A stretch of DNA of 22,338 nucleotides. It comes from RQOF01 sp964461135. Its GTDB lineage: Bacteria; Calditrichota; Calditrichia; RBG-13-44-9. Shown here in pieces: positions 15,660 to 22,338 of this stretch. The DNA lies in the NCBI GenBank assembly GCA_964461135.1, contig CAYWTB010000075.1, positions 1-22,338 of the forward strand. The letters run 5' to 3'. The position numbers were made by a program, and so were the translations under genes. Under the pieces are notes generated by a model. That model saw nothing but the letters and a program-made list of their open reading frames with translations. It ran no database searches and had not been told where the DNA came from. The stretch's first letter is position 1. Each line of letters begins with the position of its first letter.

Positions 15660-15868
15660 TCAGAAAAAATCTGCAGAAATTCCGGCGCACCGAGCGTAAA
15701 AATTCTTTCTGTCTGAGCCCGCACTCAGTAGATGCAAAATAACTGTGATCACTATTTGACCATTGAGTGCGGGCGAGTTTAAGAATTTTAGCGAGGCGCA
15801 ACGCTGAATTTCCAGATTTTTTCTGACAGTCTTGATTTTTTGGTTCTTTTGCATCAAGGCAAAAGAAC
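15660..15868. repeat. Large hairpin element with a second perfect hairpin at its right end
   Basis: Left arm 15660-15727 and right arm 15764-15826 are imperfect inverted repeats. The outer match is TCAGAAAAAATCTG with CAGATTTTTTCTGA (one base trimmed); the inner match is an exact 11-base stem, GCCCGCACTCA with TGAGTGCGGGC. The 36-base loop contains the palindrome GTGATCAC. At 15843-15868 lies a separate perfect 10-base stem, GTTCTTTTGC-atcaag-GCAAAAGAAC. Open frames running through it on the minus strand are by-products of the repeat. From memory, similar GGTTCTTTTGC/GCAAAAGAAC elements recur in Bacteroidota-like genomes; this needs a search. Confidence 0.7.
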
Positions 15869-16000
15869 ATATAAAAAACCATTAAAAATAGTAATTACTT
15901 TAAGATGCAATACAATCCGTGTGAAGAAATTTGTTTTAGAATTGTTATTTCACAATAAAATAATAATAATCGAATAAGCTCTTTACCCATCCCTAAATCC

Positions 16001-16043
16001 CCCGTCTGGCCGCCGGACAGGCTTCCCTAATACAATAGGGAAG
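16001..16043. repeat. GGACAGGC palindromic element plus short hairpin
   Basis: 16001-16022 is 22 bases identical to 20681-20702 (core GTCTGGCCGCCGGACAGGC). It is followed by a perfect 7-base hairpin, CTTCCCT (16022-16028) with AGGGAAG (16037-16043). A related GC-rich piece is at about 16113-16150. The rest of 15870-16365 is AT-rich without a gene. Confidence 0.65.
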
Positions 16044-16365
16044 GGACTTTCAGTATAATCATACTACCGTAGGTGGTCAAAAAAAATATAGAATATTTTC
16101 AGAATTCATTAGGGATGCCCGTCCAGCCAGGCTAGCAGTGCCGCCCTGATAGGTAAGTGTGACTTTATTAAATTCACTATCTAAAAAAGGAATTTAGGAC
16201 AAGTTTGAAAAAACCACCAATTTAGAATTAATATTTTAATTTGCCGGAGTCTCTGAATATATTAAAATTTGTAGTTATTGAATGACCCCGGTTGATAACG
16301 GAGCTTAATGCATACAAAAAATAGTTTGTTAGGGAATAATTGATCATGTTACGTGAGGAGTTGCT

Positions 16366-16911
16366 ATGCCCAGGTATTTTTATGAAAAAAATTATGAAAT
16401 ACGATCCTATGACTGCAATTATCTTGGCCGGGTAAATCCCCTGTCGTTGTTCAATTTCATGCAGGACCTGGCATCCATCCATGCTGAAAAGCTGGGGTTT
16501 TCCGTGCAGCACCTGATGGAAAAGAAAATGACCTGGGTATTATCCCGCATTCATCTGAAGATAGAAAAAATTGCATATTGGAAGGACCAGTTACAGGGAC
16601 GGACCTGGCCCTGCAGGAGACAGGGCCGCTTTGCCATGCGGGATTTCCGGTTGACCGATTTGCGGGGTGAGACCGTGGCGCTTACCAGCAGCTCCTGGAT
16701 GGTGCTGGATCTGGACAAACGAGTGCCCCTGAAGCTGGAAAATCTGGGAGACATTGATTATTTTGCGCAGGAAGAGCGCGCCCTGCAAGATGATTTTTCT
16801 CCCCTGCCGGTCCCGGAATCATTCGAGGCGGAAAAAAGTTTCCGGGTACGCTTTTCCGATCTGGATATCAATCATCATGTGAATCATGTGGCCTACATAG
16901 ACTGGGGATAG
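16366..16911 (+). CDS. Acyl-ACP thioesterase, 3'-truncated (likely pseudogene)
   Basis: 181 residues against roughly 240-260 usual for bacterial FatA-like acyl-ACP thioesterases, which release fatty acids from acyl carrier protein. The first hotdog domain is complete: RSYDCNYLGRVNPLSLFNFMQDLASIHA (13-40; DxxxxGRVxPxxL region), WVLSRIHLKI and the WPxxxxG region (81-87). The second hotdog begins at 155 with RVRFSDLDINHHVNHVAYIDW, the family's catalytic Asn/His stretch, and stops right after that Trp. Roughly 65-75 C-terminal residues, including the rest of the active site, are missing. The stop codon lies 8 bases before the first heptamer of S23 cassette 2, and no continuation exists in any frame downstream to 17579. 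A good Shine-Dalgarno (GAGGAG) precedes the ATG. Confidence 0.85.
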   Translation: MPRYFYEKNYEIRSYDCNYLGRVNPLSLFNFMQDLASIHAEKLGFSVQHLMEKKMTWVLSRIHLKIEKIAYWKDQLQGRTWPCRRQGRFAMRDFRLTDLRGETVALTSSSWMVLDLDKRVPLKLENLGDIDYFAQEERALQDDFSPLPVPESFEAEKSFRVRFSDLDINHHVNHVAYIDWG

Positions 16912-16919
16912 AAAGGTTA

Positions 16920-16975
16920 CAGGATTCAGGCTTCAAAAAGCAGGTTTCAGGTTTCAGGATCCAGGAATCAGAAAA
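16920..16975 (+). repeat. Left heptamer array of S23 cassette 2
   Basis: Eight units in perfect register: CAGGATT, CAGGCTT, CAAAAAG, CAGGTTT, CAGGTTT, CAGGATC, CAGGAAT, CAGAAAA. It starts 8 bases after the truncated thioesterase stop. Confidence 0.85.
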
Positions 16976-17081
16976 GCGTGCTGAAATAAATTGAGCGGAT
17001 TTGAGTAAGGAACCATAAGTTAGATGTGAAGTAAATTATAAAAAAGACTATAGAAAAGTTGGGACTAAGAGGAGGTATAAT

Positions 17082-17432
17082 ATGAAATTTGAGGAGTTGG
17101 AGGTTTGGAAAAGAGCTGCACAGTTGGGTGAAAATATATTCAAAGAATTAAAAAGCCTTAATGATTTTGTCTTCCGGAATCAAATAACCAAAGCTGGTTT
17201 GTCAATTTCAAGCAACATTGCTGAAGGTTATGAGAGAGCATCTGCGAAGGAATGTCTCCAATTTTTATCTTACGCTAGAGGTTCGTGTGGTGAACTTAGA
17301 TCTCAGATTTATATTGGTATGAAAATAAATTATATTTCTGCTCAGGTAGGACATAACTGGCTCAAGGAGACTCAGGAAATCTCTGCAATGCTTACAAGCC
17401 TTATGAAAACCAGGCGCAAATTTCTTTTGTAA
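17082..17432 (+). CDS. S23-type four-helix-bundle protein (copy 2)
   Basis: 116 residues. Same family as the 9707 gene: FEELEVWKRAAQLGE (residues 3-17), ITKAGLSISSNIAEGYER (35-52), FLSYARGSCGELRSQI (61-76) and basic C-terminal LMKTRRKFLL. The ATG at 17082 has a consensus AGGAGG six bases upstream, among the strongest ribosome binding sites in the window. The two copies share the conserved core but differ in the loops and the C-terminus, and their flanking arrays use different heptamers, so neither is a recent duplicate of the other. It sits between a broken thioesterase gene and the 3' end of a convergent Usp gene. Confidence 0.92.
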   Translation: MKFEELEVWKRAAQLGENIFKELKSLNDFVFRNQITKAGLSISSNIAEGYERASAKECLQFLSYARGSCGELRSQIYIGMKINYISAQVGHNWLKETQEISAMLTSLMKTRRKFLL

Positions 17433-17458
17433 TTTTATATATATATTTTCTGAGTCTA

Positions 17459-17571
17459 CCTGGTTCCTAGCGCCTGGATCCTGAAACCTGGAACCTAATT
17501 TTGATTCCTGACGCCTGAATCCTAACACCTGGAACCTGCTTTTTGGAGCCTGTTTCCTGAATCCTGAATCC
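17459..17571 (+). repeat. Right heptamer array of S23 cassette 2
   Basis: Sixteen units, one of them only 6 bases: CCTGGTT, CCTAGCG, CCTGGAT, CCTGAAA, CCTGGAA, CCTAATT, TTGATT, CCTGACG, CCTGAAT, CCTAACA, CCTGGAA, CCTGCTT, TTTGGAG, CCTGTTT, CCTGAAT, CCTGAAT. It begins 26 bases after the S23 stop. Confidence 0.85.
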
Positions 17572-17579
17572 ATTTCTTT

Positions 17580-18473
17580 TCAGCTACGCCGCTTCACCGT
17601 AAGCACCGGGCAGTTGGCCCAGCGGACTACCTTTTCGGCGGTGCTGCCCAGGAGGATATAATCCAGCCCGGTTAAACCGTGGGTGGCAATGACAATCAGG
17701 TCAATTTCGGCTTCCTTAGCATATTCAACGATCTCCTTGTGGGCCTTTCCTTCCTTTACGATAAAATTGCTGCTGATATTTTCCAGCAGTTGATCGCCCA
17801 GGAAACCACGCAGGTTTTCTATGACCCGTGCTGCCAGATCTTTGTCAATCTGAAAAATGGATTTGATTCCGGCGGCGTAAAATGAGGGATGAATGTCCTG
17901 CTCAATAACATGGATAAAATCGATTGAGGCATTGAAGTAGGGGCTTAATTCAATGGCTTCATCGGCGGCCTCCCGGGAATAAGGGGAAAAATCCAGCGGA
18001 ACCAGCATCTTGTTCAGGCGAAACTTCTGAAGGGAGCGGTGCACGGTGATAACCGGAAGAGGGGAGAGGCGCACCACTTTCTCCGCTACACTTCCCAGCA
18101 GCAGATGTTTCAGTCCGGTGCGGCCATGAGTGCCCATCACCAGAAGATCGAAGGACTGCCCTGACGCATAATCCAGGATCACATCCGCAGCGTTCACACC
18201 GCGTAGAATTACGGACTCCACCTTTAATCCGTGTTCTTGCGCCCGGCGCCGGTTGCGGGTCATGTGCTTGTGGATGGTTTCTTCCCGCCTTTTAATCCAC
18301 TCTTCATATTCCTGCAGGCGCTGTTCTTCGCCCACATCATCCTGAAACAGAACCACGGCATGAAAAAGGGTGAGAGAAGCACCAAATTTTTCAGACAGAT
18401 TCAGTGCATATTCCACGGCTTTGTCTGAAAACTCACTAAAATCCACCGGAACCAGAATGTTTTTGATATCCAT
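17580..18473 (-). CDS. Tandem universal stress protein (UspA family)
   Basis: 297 residues holding two Usp domains. Domain 1 (1-146) starts MDIKNILVPVDFSEFSDKAV and has the ATP-binding motif GTHGRTGLKHLLLGS (114-128). Domain 2 (about 153-297) has LVPLDFSPYSREAA and ATHGLTGLDYILLGS (263-277). Both keep the G-x9-G-S/T phosphate-binding pattern; the first Gly of the motif in domain 2 is Ala. Cytoplasmic stress-response role by family. The ATG at 18473 is preferred over an upstream in-frame ATG at 18593, since the family begins here and GGGAG lies just upstream; the longer form would add 40 unrelated residues overlapping the upstream gene. It lies 76 bases downstream of the OPT gene, same strand. 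Confidence 0.92.
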   Translation of the reverse strand: MDIKNILVPVDFSEFSDKAVEYALNLSEKFGASLTLFHAVVLFQDDVGEEQRLQEYEEWIKRREETIHKHMTRNRRRAQEHGLKVESVILRGVNAADVILDYASGQSFDLLVMGTHGRTGLKHLLLGSVAEKVVRLSPLPVITVHRSLQKFRLNKMLVPLDFSPYSREAADEAIELSPYFNASIDFIHVIEQDIHPSFYAAGIKSIFQIDKDLAARVIENLRGFLGDQLLENISSNFIVKEGKAHKEIVEYAKEAEIDLIVIATHGLTGLDYILLGSTAEKVVRWANCPVLTVKRRS

Positions 18474-18512
18474 GGCAGGTCTCCCAAGTTGAAGGTCGCA
18501 ATAATGCAACAA

Positions 18513-18534
18513 CTGCCCGGCAGTTGCCGGGCAG
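18513..18534 (-). terminator. GC-rich hairpin between OPT and Usp genes
   Basis: Perfect 9-base stem CTGCCCGGC (18513-18521) with GCCGGGCAG (18526-18534), 4-base loop, just after the OPT stop. There is no T tract after it on the minus strand, so it could be a weak terminator, an mRNA-stabilising stem, or another member of the GC-rich intergenic repeat family. Confidence 0.4.
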
Positions 18535-18549
18535 GAGTTGCTATATACC

Positions 18550-20556
18550 TTACATGGCGGATGGCGGTGCGGGCTCATCTGGACTGCCGGCACGTCCCAG
18601 GGGGATCTTCACCAGTATCCAGCCCACGATCAGGAACACAAACAGTGCCGGAATAAACTGCAGCATGGATCTGCTCTGATGAAATATCGACGGCACCGGC
18701 CATTCCATGAGGGCAAAGAAGGCAAACAGCAGTCCGATCAAAGCTTCGCCGGCAATAAGACCGGCGGCCAGCAGAATCCCGGTGTTTTCTACCCTCACCT
18801 TCTGGGGATCATTATGTTTCCGTCTTCTGACAAATACGTCGGCAATGGCCCGGATTAGCCCGCCGATGAAGATGGCAAAGGATGTTTCCAGGGGCAGGTA
18901 CATTCCCACAAACACCAGCATGGGACTTTTCACGCGCAGCAAGATGAAACCGAAGGCCAGGATAAATCCCACAAAGATAAGCGGCCAGGCCATCTCACCG
19001 CCCACGATGCCTTTGGCCAGAATGGCCATTAAACTGGCCTGCGGAGCCGGATAGGTCTCACCGCCCAGGCCGGTACCGCCCTGGTTGATGTCTCCCTGGT
19101 GCAGGATCAGGAGGGGAAAAAACATCACCAGTGAGCCAACGAATACTCCGAACAGGTCACCTACCTGCATTTTCCAGGGCGTTCCTCCCAAAAAATACCC
19201 TACTTTCAGGTCCTGCAGCATTTCACCTGCCACGGCTGCGGCCACGCAGATGACGGCTGCCACTCCCAGAACCGCTGCCACACCGGGCATCCCTTTAACT
19301 CCCAGGGCAACCATCAGGATGGCGGCCACAATAAGGGTGGAAAGCGTGAGGCCGGAAATGGGGTTATTGCTGGAGCCAATCAGGCCGACCAGGTAGCCGG
19401 ACACTGCAGCAAAGAAGAAACCGGCAATTACCATGACGATGGTGGCGGTAATGGCGCCAACAAAATCTCCGGCAAAATACAGGTAGATAAAAAAGGTGGC
19501 GATGGTAGCCAGCGCGATGCCGATAAAGACCCATTTAAAGGGCATATCTTTCTCGGTGCGGTCTTCGGCAGCCAGTTCACCACCGGCGACCTTTTTCACA
19601 TCACGCACTGCGCGTCCCAGGCCGGTGGCCAGGCTCTTGCGCATTTTGTAGAGTGTATAAACGGCACTGAACAACATACCGCCAATGGCGATGGGTCGCA
19701 CGATATCCTTCCAGATGTTTACCGATGTTTCAATCCAGCTGGATTCCCCTGCACCGGCAGGCACCAGATTAGGACCCAGGAAATAGTAGAGCAGGGGAAC
19801 AAACAGTCCCCAGGCCAGCAGTCCGCCGGTAAAGTTGAGGGCAGCCAGTTCCGGACCGATAATATAGCCCACGCCCATGTAGGCGGGACTGACACCCGGT
19901 GTACTGATGAGGGCACCACCGCCCACGCTGGCACTTGATCCGCCTATTCCCAGCAGGCGTTTTCCGAAATGAAGAAATGCTTCACCCCGGCTGGCGATGA
20001 TATCGAATTCTTTTATAAACTGAATAAACGCACCCAGTCCCATGGCACTGAACAGGTATTTGGCGCCACTGACCCCGGAGCGACCGGCCTTATGAATTTC
20101 CGATGCGGCCACCGATTCCGGGAAGGGCAGTTCTTTGTCCTCCACCATCACCCGTCGCAGGATGGTAACGAACAGAATACCGATGATGGATCCCACAAAC
20201 ATGATGGCGGTGGCTTCGAAATAGTGCCGTGGCGACCAGAAACTACCTTTCCAGACCCCGGAAATCATGAAGGCGGGGATGGTAAAGATGGCTCCGGCGG
20301 CGATGGATTCACCGATGGAACCAACCGTTCGGGCGATATTCTCTTCCAGGATCGAACCCTTCATCAGGCGTAACAGGGCCATGCCGATAACGGCAGCGGG
20401 ATAGGTAGCGGCGATGGTCATACCGGCCTTCAGCCCCAGGTAGGCATTGGCGGCGCCCAGGATCACGGTCATGATGAGGCCGAGAATGAGGGCACGCAGG
20501 GTAAATTCAGACATATTTGTGTCCGGAGAGACATAGGGCTTAAAATCTTTGCTCAT
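18550..20556 (-). CDS. OPT-family oligopeptide transporter
   Basis: 668 residues, a highly hydrophobic polytopic inner-membrane protein of the OPT/YSL family, which imports peptides or metal chelates. Typical segments: SEFTLRALILGLIMTVILGAANAYLGLKAGMTIAATYPAAVIGM near the N-terminus, NIARTVGSIGESIAAGAIFTIPAF, ELPFPESVAASEIHKAG (cytoplasmic loop), and GLIGSSNNPISGLTLSTLI, the last a signature of the family. Start chosen at ATG 20556, which has GGAGG four bases upstream and begins MSKDFKPYVSP. The longer frame starting at 20709 would add 51 residues derived from the GGACAGGC repeat. The substrate is not predictable. Possibly co-transcribed with the Usp gene downstream. Confidence 0.94.
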   Translation of the reverse strand: MSKDFKPYVSPDTNMSEFTLRALILGLIMTVILGAANAYLGLKAGMTIAATYPAAVIGMALLRLMKGSILEENIARTVGSIGESIAAGAIFTIPAFMISGVWKGSFWSPRHYFEATAIMFVGSIIGILFVTILRRVMVEDKELPFPESVAASEIHKAGRSGVSGAKYLFSAMGLGAFIQFIKEFDIIASRGEAFLHFGKRLLGIGGSSASVGGGALISTPGVSPAYMGVGYIIGPELAALNFTGGLLAWGLFVPLLYYFLGPNLVPAGAGESSWIETSVNIWKDIVRPIAIGGMLFSAVYTLYKMRKSLATGLGRAVRDVKKVAGGELAAEDRTEKDMPFKWVFIGIALATIATFFIYLYFAGDFVGAITATIVMVIAGFFFAAVSGYLVGLIGSSNNPISGLTLSTLIVAAILMVALGVKGMPGVAAVLGVAAVICVAAAVAGEMLQDLKVGYFLGGTPWKMQVGDLFGVFVGSLVMFFPLLILHQGDINQGGTGLGGETYPAPQASLMAILAKGIVGGEMAWPLIFVGFILAFGFILLRVKSPMLVFVGMYLPLETSFAIFIGGLIRAIADVFVRRRKHNDPQKVRVENTGILLAAGLIAGEALIGLLFAFFALMEWPVPSIFHQSRSMLQFIPALFVFLIVGWILVKIPLGRAGSPDEPAPPSAM

Positions 20557-20598
20557 AAAACCTCCGTATTTGGATAAGGTACAGTCACATGATGGCAG

Positions 20599-20629
20599 CC
20601 AATATAAAAAGGGCTGGAAATTTAAGCAA
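20599..20629 (-). promoter_or_regulatory. Candidate FCB-type promoter for the OPT gene
   Basis: On the minus strand TTG (20629-20627), 20 bases, TATATTGG (20606-20599). It lies about 43 bases upstream of the ATG, a position that fits a short leader containing the GGAGG site. Confidence 0.45.
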
Positions 20630-20680
20630 GGCTTTAATAACAATCGGGAGTGAAAAAACAAATAGGAAGGATGCATGGCG

Positions 20681-20971
20681 CCCGTCTGGCCGCCGGACAG
20701 GCGTGGCACACTGCGGAAAGCGGGAAGGGCATGACGAAAGATTAAGGATTAAGGATGAAAGATTACCACGAAGTGGTCGCTACGCGAAAGAAAAAGATAA
20801 AACACACGGTAGTCTGCAGTCGGCCCGTCTCGCTGTCGCTCACCGGACAAGCAGTAGGCAAAATAGGTCCACTAAATACACGAATTAAATAAGCAAAGGG
20901 CAAAACGTAAAAAAGATAGCAGGAACCGGAGCGCAGTCTTAGATCAAAGGCTCAGGACTCAAAGTTCAAGG
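20681..20971. repeat. Intergenic repeat cluster (GGACAGGC elements and heptamers)
   Basis: Part of the 808-base gap 20557-21364, which holds no believable gene. 20681-20702 is the exact 22-base twin of 16001-16022. 20741-20768 has ATTAAGG, ATTAAGG, ATGAAAG units. CCACGAAGTGG at 20766-20776 is a near-palindrome. A variant element with GGACAAGC lies at 20845-20852. 20943-20971 has a short AAAGGCTC, AGGACTC, AAAGTTC, AAGG run. 20972-21100 shows nothing recognisable. Confidence 0.6.
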
Positions 20972-21112
20972 TTTACTCAGGTTGCCCCCCCTTTGCAAAA
21001 GGCTTGATAATTTTGAGGTGATTATAAAGCTGTAAAAGAAATTCAACTAGAAAAATTTATTTTAATGTTCTCATCATAATGTGGCTGAATTCTTTGCAAT
21101 TTAACCCACCCC

Positions 21113-21142
21113 TTGACAAATCTTAAAAATTTTGTAAATTGA
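21113..21142 (+). promoter_or_regulatory. Candidate promoter for the beta-helix gene
   Basis: TTGACA (21113-21118), 16 bases, TAAATT (21135-21140); read as FCB type it is TTG-N19-TAAATTGA. The start codon is about 220 bases downstream, implying a long leader or a second promoter nearer the gene. Confidence 0.4.
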
Positions 21143-21364
21143 ATTTTCTTCTACTGGTAAGTTGTCTTGCATAACGGAACAGGACACACTCATGTACAGC
21201 TAAATGGGATTTAGTATATAAGTATAGATGATTTCCCGTATAAAAATTTTACAGATTTCGGATCCTGTTACACTCAAGATCTGGTTATTCCTTGAAAAAT
21301 AAATTGGCAATATAATTGCAATTAATATTTGGAATTACATCAAGTAAACTGAGGAGATAACATT

Positions 21365-22297
21365 ATGTCATTTCGATTCATTATAACGGCCTTATTTTTA
21401 TCATTATTATGGCTTTCGGCCTCGAGAGCCCAGATACTCGGAGATCTGGTGCTGGATGGTCCACCGACACCTGAGCAGATTTCTTTATATTTTCCCATTC
21501 TCATTGATACTATTTCTGCAGTTTCCGCTACTGTGCAATACAGGATAACTGATGGTGGTTCTTGGGTAACCGGACATCCTTTGCATAGGATAAGACCAGC
21601 ATGGTCTGATGGTGAAGTAGATGACGCCTTTGCAGGAGTTATCACGGGACTTGAACCCAATACGAATTATACAGTTGAAGTGAGTGTTCCCGTAGGCGAT
21701 GGGACTAACGTCAGGACACTGGTAACAACCACCAGGGCGTTACCCGCAACTGCAGGAACACCTACTGTTACGATACATGCAGGTTCAAACACTACTCAAA
21801 TTGAGTCTATTATTAATGGGTTAAGCCCTGGCGATATTGTTATGTTTGAAGATGGTACCTATACTATCGATGATTTAAATATTGGTGTTAATGGGACGGA
21901 AGAAAGCCCCATTTATATTAGAGGGGAAAGTCGGGACGGAGTTATATTGCATGATTCTGATGATGAAGTATTCCGCATAGACGATGCTTCGAACATTATC
22001 ATTGAAAACCTTACCATATTAGGTTCTCAGGAAGATTCGGGGAGAAATGCCAGTTCTGAGGGAATTAGATTCACTGGAAGTTATGTCCAGAAAAGAATAA
22101 CAATCCGTAATGTAACCATGATTGGAGTTGATAAGGGAATTATAACCGATAATTATCTAGAATCTATTCTCGTCTATGATTGTAATCTATCTGGGAATAA
22201 TGTCTGGACAGCTCCATTTATAACTACAAATATTAGTTGGAATGATGATGGAATTAGATTAGCTGGTTATGGTAATTGTGCATTTAATAATACCTAA
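21365..22297 (+). CDS. Secreted FN3 / right-handed beta-helix protein, probably cut short
   Basis: 310 residues. Signal peptide 1-22 (FIITALFLSLLWLSASRA-Q). Residues about 25-125 look like a fibronectin type III domain (ATVQYRITDGGSW, VITGLEPNTNYTVEV, RTLVTTTRA). From 130 a parallel beta-helix begins, with rungs at SPIYIRGES, NIIIENLTILG, KRITIRNVTMIG and SILVYDCNLSG, as in polysaccharide-lyase-like surface proteins. A strong GAGGAG precedes the ATG. The frame stops abruptly after GNCAFNNT, without the usual further rungs or any C-terminal domain; no continuation is apparent in the remaining 41 bases in other frames. Whether this is a real end, a nonsense mutation or a rearranged locus cannot be settled here. 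Function: extracellular, possibly glycan-related (inference). Confidence 0.8.
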   Translation: MSFRFIITALFLSLLWLSASRAQILGDLVLDGPPTPEQISLYFPILIDTISAVSATVQYRITDGGSWVTGHPLHRIRPAWSDGEVDDAFAGVITGLEPNTNYTVEVSVPVGDGTNVRTLVTTTRALPATAGTPTVTIHAGSNTTQIESIINGLSPGDIVMFEDGTYTIDDLNIGVNGTEESPIYIRGESRDGVILHDSDDEVFRIDDASNIIIENLTILGSQEDSGRNASSEGIRFTGSYVQKRITIRNVTMIGVDKGIITDNYLESILVYDCNLSGNNVWTAPFITTNISWNDDGIRLAGYGNCAFNNT

Positions 22298-22338
22298 ATT
22301 TCTAAAGTAGTTATTTAATGGATAAGAACTTACATCAT

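Larger units (their letters stand above)
16920..17571 (+). mobile_element. S23 cassette 2: heptamer array - S23 gene - inverted heptamer array
   Basis: Same plan as cassette 1 with a different repeat flavour. The left array is CAGGnnn (16920-16975) and the right array CCTGnnn (17459-17571). 18 bases are perfectly complementary (16948-16965 with 17473-17490), and a further 19 of 21 match between 16927-16947 and 17530-17550. The left end abuts the broken thioesterase gene; the right end lies 8 bases from the stop codon of the convergent Usp gene. No transposase or target duplication is visible. Confidence 0.6.

Noticed and set aside
15643..15882. Two overlapping minus-strand open frames of 65-79 residues
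   Set aside because: They run through the large hairpin element; the peptide is a by-product of the repeat.
16905..17080. Frameshift that would restore the thioesterase C-terminus
   Set aside because: No frame after 16911 encodes the expected second-hotdog continuation; the sequence becomes heptamer array at once.
18474..18593. Longer Usp start at 18593
   Set aside because: It adds 40 residues unlike Usp, read through the intergenic hairpin and into the end of the OPT gene; ATG at 18473 with GGGAG fits the family start.
20557..20709. Longer OPT start at 20709
   Set aside because: The extra 51 residues come from the GGACAGGC repeat and promoter region; ATG at 20556 has GGAGG at the right distance.
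20589..20888. Plus-strand 99-residue open frame
   Set aside because: It is composed of repeat elements and heptamers, with no start signal or recognisable domain.

Overview
The window looks like a chromosomal segment of an uncultured Gram-negative bacterium of the Fibrobacteres-Chlorobi-Bacteroidetes (FCB) side of the tree (Bacteroidota, Ignavibacteria, Calditrichota, Marinimicrobia or KSB1-like). This placement is inference. It rests on several gene-proximal promoters of the form TTG-N19/20-TAnn(T)TTG, secreted proteins ending their signal peptides in A-Q, two S23-type four-helix-bundle genes, and long intergenic arrays of degenerate 7-base repeats. No rRNA, tRNA or CRISPR array is visible.

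Layout. 1-603: non-coding, with the end fragment of a dispersed repeat. 604-2352: secreted protein built of about four copies of an unrecognised ~135-residue module. 2636-3743 (minus): prfB, whose full reading frame needs a programmed +1 frameshift at CTT-TGA-C. 4153-5763 (minus): SpoIID/LytB-domain protein. 6049-11876: a signalling locus with a family-5 solute-binding protein, a dCache/HAMP histidine kinase 3 bases downstream, and an NtrC-type sigma-54 activator. The kinase and the activator are separated by an S23 cassette. 12293-15411: an HDOD protein overlapping by ATGA a GAF/PAS hybrid 'kinase' that lacks the H-box histidine. 15412-16365: long non-coding stretch with a large hairpin element. 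16366-16911: acyl-ACP thioesterase cut off in its second hotdog domain exactly where a second S23 cassette (16920-17571) begins. 17580-18473 (minus): tandem universal stress protein. 18550-20556 (minus): OPT-family transporter. 20557-21364: repeats and a promoter. 21365-22297: secreted FN3/beta-helix protein that stops early.

How the genes work together. The solute-binding protein, dCache kinase and sigma-54 activator are best read as one sensory pathway: periplasmic ligand, then histidine kinase, then enhancer-binding regulator. The HDOD and hybrid pseudo-kinase pair looks like a second cytoplasmic signalling module. OPT and Usp sit in one orientation with a hairpin between them and may be co-transcribed.

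The most interesting structure is the S23 cassette. Each of the two S23 genes has a strong Shine-Dalgarno sequence and is bracketed by arrays of degenerate heptamers in opposite orientation (AGGnnnn upstream and CCnnnnn downstream; or CAGGnnn upstream and CCTGnnn downstream), so the two ends can pair. One cassette splits a two-component system and the other ends a thioesterase gene. Solo heptamer arrays without an S23 gene lie in most other intergenic gaps. This resembles in outline the S23-encoding intervening sequences of 23S rRNA, but it lies in ordinary intergenic and genic DNA.
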